Below, piece by piece: positions 54,467 to 58,077 of a stretch of 58,077 nt of DNA. The notes under the pieces are model-generated. The model was not told the origin of the DNA, ran no database searches, and saw nothing but the letters and a program-made list of their open reading frames with translations. Origin of the DNA: Aeromonas sanarellii (GTDB lineage: Bacteria; Pseudomonadota; Gammaproteobacteria; Enterobacterales; Aeromonadaceae); NCBI RefSeq assembly GCF_000820085.1, contig NZ_CDBN01000066.1:1-58077 (forward strand). The letters are read 5' to 3'. Numbering within the stretch: position 1 is the first letter of the stretch; every line of letters starts with the position of its first letter. Made by a program: the position numbers and the translations under genes.

Positions 54467-54817
54467 CTAGAAGGGGAGCAGAAACAGCAGCTCGGCGAGA
54501 TCGGGCTGCCACTGCCACTCCCGCATCCTGACCCGCCCGCCGATCACCGGCACCCCCTCCTCCTGCAATAGCCCCGCCTGCCTGTCGAACCCCGCCGATC
54601 CCTTTGGCAGCGATATGGTGCCCGCCGCCCCCAGCACCCGGTGCCAGGGCAGTGTCTTGTCGGTCTCCCGCAATACTTTTCCCACCAGGCGAGCCCGCCC
54701 GGGCAGGCCGGCGAGATCGGCGACCTGGCCATAGCTCACCACGCGACCGGCCGGGATCAGGGCCAGGATGGCCTCGATGCGGGCAACCTTGTCCAGAGGT
54801 GTCGATTCCGTTCTCAT
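54467..54817 (-). CDS. Alkyltransferase-like protein (ATL, YbaZ type)
   Basis: A 116-residue member of the MGMT family DNA-binding domain. The active-site motif PCHR is replaced by PWHR (LPWHRVLGAAG), so the protein cannot accept alkyl groups. ATLs bind O6-alkylguanine and hand it to nucleotide excision repair. The HTH and 'Arg finger' region (VSYGQVADLAGLPGRARLVGKVLR) is intact. The extra C-terminal residues (REWQWQPDLAELLFLLPF) are usual for YbaZ. No strong ribosome-binding site precedes ATG 54817. It lies 66 bp from the chemoreceptor gene, downstream in the same direction. Confidence 0.9.
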   Translation of the reverse strand: MRTESTPLDKVARIEAILALIPAGRVVSYGQVADLAGLPGRARLVGKVLRETDKTLPWHRVLGAAGTISLPKGSAGFDRQAGLLQEEGVPVIGGRVRMREWQWQPDLAELLFLLPF

Positions 54818-54841
54818 GAAGTTGACTCGTCAGAAACAACA

Positions 54842-54863
54842 GAAGCGCCATTGTGGCGCTTCC
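54842..54863 (-). terminator. Hairpin after the chemoreceptor gene
   Basis: GAAGCGCCA / TGGCGCTTC stem with a 3-nt loop followed on the reverse strand by TGTTGTTTC, 21 bp past the stop of the Aer-type gene. Confidence 0.55.
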
Positions 54864-54883
54864 GTCATATGGCTTGCAATCCG

Positions 54884-56437
54884 TCAGCCGAAGGTCTGGC
54901 TCAGCCCCCTGAGCTCGCTGGCGCGCTTGAGCAGCTCCTGGCTGGAGTCGTCCACCGCCCGGATCTTCTGGCTGTTGGCGCGGGAGTATTCAGAGATCTG
55001 GTGGATGTTGCGGCTGATCTCCTCCACCACCACCTGCTGCTGCTCCGCGGCGGCGGCGATCTGGGTGGAGAACTCGGTCACCTGATCGATCTCCTCCAGC
55101 ACCTGGTGCAGGTTGCCTGACCCCTGGCGGGTCATCTCGACGCACTCCCGGGTCTGGGCCAGATTGTCCTGCATCATGCCCTGCCAGCGCTCGAGGGTCT
55201 GCTGGATCTGGCGGATGCTGCCCTGGATCTGCTCGGTCGCCTTGTGGGTGCGGGTCGACAGGGTGCGCACCTCGTCCGCCACCACGGCGAAGCCGCGGCC
55301 CTGCTCCCCGGCCCGGGCCGCCTCGATGGCGGCGTTCAGCGCCAGCAGATTGGTCTGTTCGGCTATGCCCTGGATCTCCCCCATGACGCTGCCGATCCGC
55401 TCCGACTCGCTGGCGAGCTCCACCGCGGAGTGGAAGGCCTGCTCCGCCTGCCTGGCCAGTTGCGTCATCTGCTGCTGGGTCTGATCCAGCTGCATGACGG
55501 TGTTCTGGCAGCTGCTGCGCGCCTCCGTCACCTGGCCATTGGTGTCCTGGATGTTGCGGGCGATTTCGTGGGCCGTGCTGGCCATCTGGGTCATGGCGGT
55601 GGCCATCTGCTGGGTCTGGGCATCCTGTTCATTGATGTCGAGGAAAGCCCGGTGGGAAGAGTCCTGCAGGTCGGTCGCCAGGGCCTGCAGCGGGTTGGTG
55701 GCATCGTCGACCCGCCCCAGCACGGTGCGGATCCTGGCCTGCAGCATCTTGAGGTGGAAGTCGGCGATGGCGCCCGGGGCGTCACCGGAATAGACCAGCC
55801 GGGTCAGGCTGTCGTATTGCTGGCCGAGCTGCCTGAGATAGCGCGGCAGGGCGATGAGCTCGCGCCAGTAGGCGCCGGCGATGGCGATCGGGGGAAGCAG
55901 CATCAGCAGCACGGTGAGGGCCCCCTGGGTGAGGGCGGCCCAGCCCAGCAGCGCCAGCAGCGGCAAGCCCAGCAGCAGGGGGCGATAGGGGCGCAGGGAG
56001 GGGAGCTTGCGAGCCTCTCCCCGTTCGGCCTTGAGCAGGGCCTGGTAGGCCTGGGCGGCAGCCTGCTTGAGCCGGGGCTCGGGCTTGCAGCGCACCGACT
56101 GGTAGCCGCTTATCTTGCCGTTCTCGTAGATGGGGGTGACATAGGCGTCGACCCAGTAGTAGCGGCCATCCTTGCAACGGTTCTTGACCACGCCGCGCCA
56201 GGGGTTGCCCTCCTTGAGGCGATCCCAGAGATCGGCGAAGGCGGCCTTGGGCATGTCGGGGTGGCGCACCAGGTTGTGATTGTGACCGACCAGTTCATCG
56301 ACCCGGTAGCCGGCGATCCGGCAGAAGGCGGGGTTGGCGTAGGTGATGACGCCGCGCAAGTCCGTGGTGGACACGAGTTGTACGTCGGCAGGAAACTCCA
56401 CTTCGCTGTCCAGTGTCTGGACGTCTCTGCGGGCCAT
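54884..56437 (-). CDS. Aer-type PAS chemoreceptor
   Basis: A 517-residue methyl-accepting chemotaxis-like protein with an N-terminal PAS domain (about 15-125: [60 protein letters not shown]), two close transmembrane helices at about 151-168 and 172-190 with almost no periplasmic loop, and a cytoplasmic signalling domain. The tip sequence [38 protein letters not shown] identifies an MCP that contacts CheA/CheW. The PAS sequence resembles E. coli Aer, so FAD-based redox or energy taxis is likely. There is no C-terminal CheR-binding pentapeptide (ends SQTFG). ATG 56437 has GGAG 9 nt upstream. Confidence 0.93.
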   Translation of the reverse strand: MARRDVQTLDSEVEFPADVQLVSTTDLRGVITYANPAFCRIAGYRVDELVGHNHNLVRHPDMPKAAFADLWDRLKEGNPWRGVVKNRCKDGRYYWVDAYVTPIYENGKISGYQSVRCKPEPRLKQAAAQAYQALLKAERGEARKLPSLRPYRPLLLGLPLLALLGWAALTQGALTVLLMLLPPIAIAGAYWRELIALPRYLRQLGQQYDSLTRLVYSGDAPGAIADFHLKMLQARIRTVLGRVDDATNPLQALATDLQDSSHRAFLDINEQDAQTQQMATAMTQMASTAHEIARNIQDTNGQVTEARSSCQNTVMQLDQTQQQMTQLARQAEQAFHSAVELASESERIGSVMGEIQGIAEQTNLLALNAAIEAARAGEQGRGFAVVADEVRTLSTRTHKATEQIQGSIRQIQQTLERWQGMMQDNLAQTRECVEMTRQGSGNLHQVLEEIDQVTEFSTQIAAAAEQQQVVVEEISRNIHQISEYSRANSQKIRAVDDSSQELLKRASELRGLSQTFG

Positions 56438-56589
56438 AGGGATAAGCTCCGATATTCATGCTGATTGTTATTGTGATTGAGCGGATGAAACGCTGACCTT
56501 GTGCCTGGCCGGTACCATCGTGGGCCCTATTCTGCCAATAAAGGCGGGTCAAAAGTAGGGCTTAGGTTGGGTTTTTGTTGTCAATGGGT

Positions 56590-56616
56590 AAAAAAACGGC
56601 GACCAGGAGGTCGCCG
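56590..56616 (-). terminator. Terminator of the GH20 gene
   Basis: An 8-bp stem CGGCGACC / GGTCGCCG with loop AGGA, followed on the reverse strand by T7, 17 bp past the hexosaminidase stop. Confidence 0.88.
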
Positions 56617-56633
56617 AAAAGAGAAAGATAACA

Positions 56634-58077
56634 CTACCTCTGTGGCACCCGGTAACGCACCTGCAACTGGTCGAGGATCTGCAGCTGGCCGGGCAGGCGG
56701 GCCGCGAAGTGATCCCACGCCTTGCGGGCGGGGTCGCTCCAGGCCACCTCGGCCGTGGCCAGCAGGCGCGGGAACAACATGTAGTCGAGACGATCGCGAG
56801 AGGTGATCAGTTCCGACCACAAGGGGCTCAGCACCCCCAGGATGTTATCGTTGGCATGGAAATCGGCCGGGGCAGGATCGCAGGCATGGACCTGCTCGAG
56901 ATTGAGGGTGCCCGCCCAGTAGAGCCCTGGTTCGTGGATGTCCTGGTTCCAGGCGAGATCCAGATAGAGGTGCTGGGCCGGCGCCATCACCACGGGATAG
57001 CCCGCCGCCGCCGCGTCCAGCCCGGCCTGGAAGCTGGTCCAGGCACAGATGGCGGCCTCCCGGCTCACCTTGTCCCCGTGCAGTATCTCCTCCCAGCCCA
57101 GCATCTGCTTGCCCCTGGCGGCCAGATAGTGCTGGCAGTGGCGCAGCAGGTGGCCCTGCAGCTCGCGGCAATCGGTGTAGCCCTGCTCTGTCATCAACTG
57201 TCGGCAGGCGGGGCTGTCGGTCCAGACGCCGGTCGGCACCTCGTCTCCCCCCATGTGCACCTGGGGCCCGGGGAAGAGCACGCACACCTCGTCCATCACC
57301 GTCTCCAGGAACTCATAGGTGCCTGGCAGCGCCGGGTTGAGCACGTTGTCGTCGAAATATTGCACCGAGAGGTAGCACGAGCGGTCGGCCTCTTCCCGCA
57401 GCAGTTCGGGCAGCGCCTTGATGGCGGCGTGGCAGTGCCCCGGGATGTCTATCTCCGGGATAATGGTGATGCCGAGCCCGGCGGCATAGGCCACCAGCTC
57501 GCGCACCTCGCTCTGGGTGTAGTAGCCGCCATAGGGGTCGGGGCCGCCGCTCAGCTGGGGATCGATCGCCAGCCCATGGCCGCGCCAGGCCGCCACCTCG
57601 GTGAGGCGGGGGAAGGCCTTGATCTCCAGGCGCCACCCCTCGTCGTCGGTCAGGTGCCAGTGGAAACGGTTGAACTTGTAGAGGCTCATCTGTCTGAGCA
57701 GGCGCTTGAGGGTGGCGATGGAGTGGAAGTGACGGGCACAGTCGAGGAAGATGCCGCGAAAACCGAAGCGCGGCGCATCCCTGATCTCGAGGCAGGGCAG
57801 GCTCTCGCCGTGCTGCAGATACCACTGGGCCAGGGTCACCAGACCGTGGCGCCAGCCCGCCTCGCCGGCGGCCCGGATGCGGATCTCCTCCGTGGTGATG
57901 GAGAGTTCATACCCTTCCTGAGGGAGCGGCGCCTCGACGAGGTGGATCTCCGCATCGTGATCCTGGGTCAGGGCCAGGCCCGTCAGCTCGTTGAAATGGG
58001 CGAGCAGGGGGGCGAGGGGGACGGGGCCGTCGACGTGGGCGCGCTCCGCCAGCCGGAAGTTGCCCTCGGTATAAATC
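56634..58077 (-). CDS. GH20 beta-N-acetylhexosaminidase, N-terminus outside the window
   Basis: A glycoside hydrolase family 20 enzyme that removes terminal GlcNAc or GalNAc. The frame is open from the stop at 56634 to the window edge, so the 5' end is missing (480 residues seen). The N-terminal part visible (IYTEGNFRLAE to EIRIRAAGEAGWRHG) is the GH20b-like domain. The catalytic barrel follows with FRGIFLDCARHFHS, NRFHWHLTDDEGWRLEIK, IIPEIDIPGHCHA and the Asp-Glu pair in VHMGGDEVP. No signal peptide can be judged. Chitin-oligosaccharide use in the cytoplasm is typical of relatives in Vibrio and Aeromonas. It ends in a strong terminator. Confidence 0.92.
   Translation of the reverse strand, partial: IYTEGNFRLAERAHVDGPVPLAPLLAHFNELTGLALTQDHDAEIHLVEAPLPQEGYELSITTEEIRIRAAGEAGWRHGLVTLAQWYLQHGESLPCLEIRDAPRFGFRGIFLDCARHFHSIATLKRLLRQMSLYKFNRFHWHLTDDEGWRLEIKAFPRLTEVAAWRGHGLAIDPQLSGGPDPYGGYYTQSEVRELVAYAAGLGITIIPEIDIPGHCHAAIKALPELLREEADRSCYLSVQYFDDNVLNPALPGTYEFLETVMDEVCVLFPGPQVHMGGDEVPTGVWTDSPACRQLMTEQGYTDCRELQGHLLRHCQHYLAARGKQMLGWEEILHGDKVSREAAICAWTSFQAGLDAAAAGYPVVMAPAQHLYLDLAWNQDIHEPGLYWAGTLNLEQVHACDPAPADFHANDNILGVLSPLWSELITSRDRLDYMLFPRLLATAEVAWSDPARKAWDHFAARLPGQLQILDQLQVRYRVPQR

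Overview
The window is chromosomal DNA of a high-GC gammaproteobacterium, almost certainly an Aeromonas. Gene order in several blocks matches the E. coli and Vibrio core genome (lolB-ispE-prs / hemA-prfA-prmC-sirB2-sirB1-kdsA; metK / sprT-endA-rsmE-gshB-yqgE-ruvX; yciK / sohB / topA). The resident class C beta-lactamase reads as a MOX/CMY-1-like enzyme, which points to the A. caviae / A. sanarellii / A. media side of the genus. The species call is inference from remembered sequences, not from a search.

Layout. 1-3.8 kb: tRNA-Gln, tRNA-Gln and tRNA-Met behind one strong promoter, then ychF, pth, prs and a third tRNA-Gln whose 5' end overlaps the end of ispE. 3.8-10.8 kb: lolB-ispE leftward and the hemA-to-kdsA run rightward, covering haem synthesis, translation termination and Kdo synthesis. 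10.8-18.5 kb: dctA, grcA with two FNR boxes, ung, a hemerythrin-like protein, a DUF3545 protein, tal and an alanine/glycine:cation symporter. 18.5-23.8 kb: a moxR-DUF58-transglutaminase operon and ampC with a TTCAC-N6-TTCAC tag. 23.8-29.5 kb: the leftward sprT-endA-rsmE-gshB-yqgE-ruvX cluster and metK with MetJ-type boxes. 29.8-34.8 kb: tkt, a low-GC islet with a small membrane protein, a gene of three fused RidA domains, and an 800-bp stretch without a convincing gene. 34.8-38.8 kb: anmK, mepM-like and tyrS. 38.8-47.7 kb is more accessory: AraC regulator, PEBP-like protein, divergent PurA with divergent LysR gene, orphan TAXI binding protein, PatB/MalY-type lyase, SetA-like exporter and a second LysR. 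47.7-58 kb: yciK, sohB, astB, topA, a 56-residue protein, an alkyltransferase-like protein, an Aer-type chemoreceptor and a GH20 hexosaminidase cut by the window end.

No integrase, transposase, CRISPR array, rRNA or prophage genes were seen. The most unusual items are: (1) a 92-bp tandem repeat that copies the anmK start region, leaving two short upstream ORFs coupled by ATGA overlaps; (2) a single-chain triple RidA protein; (3) an ispE stop codon inside a tRNA-Gln gene, so tRNA processing would leave a non-stop ispE mRNA; (4) a duplicated, partly divergent yqgE 3' end; (5) a divergent PurA facing a LysR gene across two matching inverted repeats.
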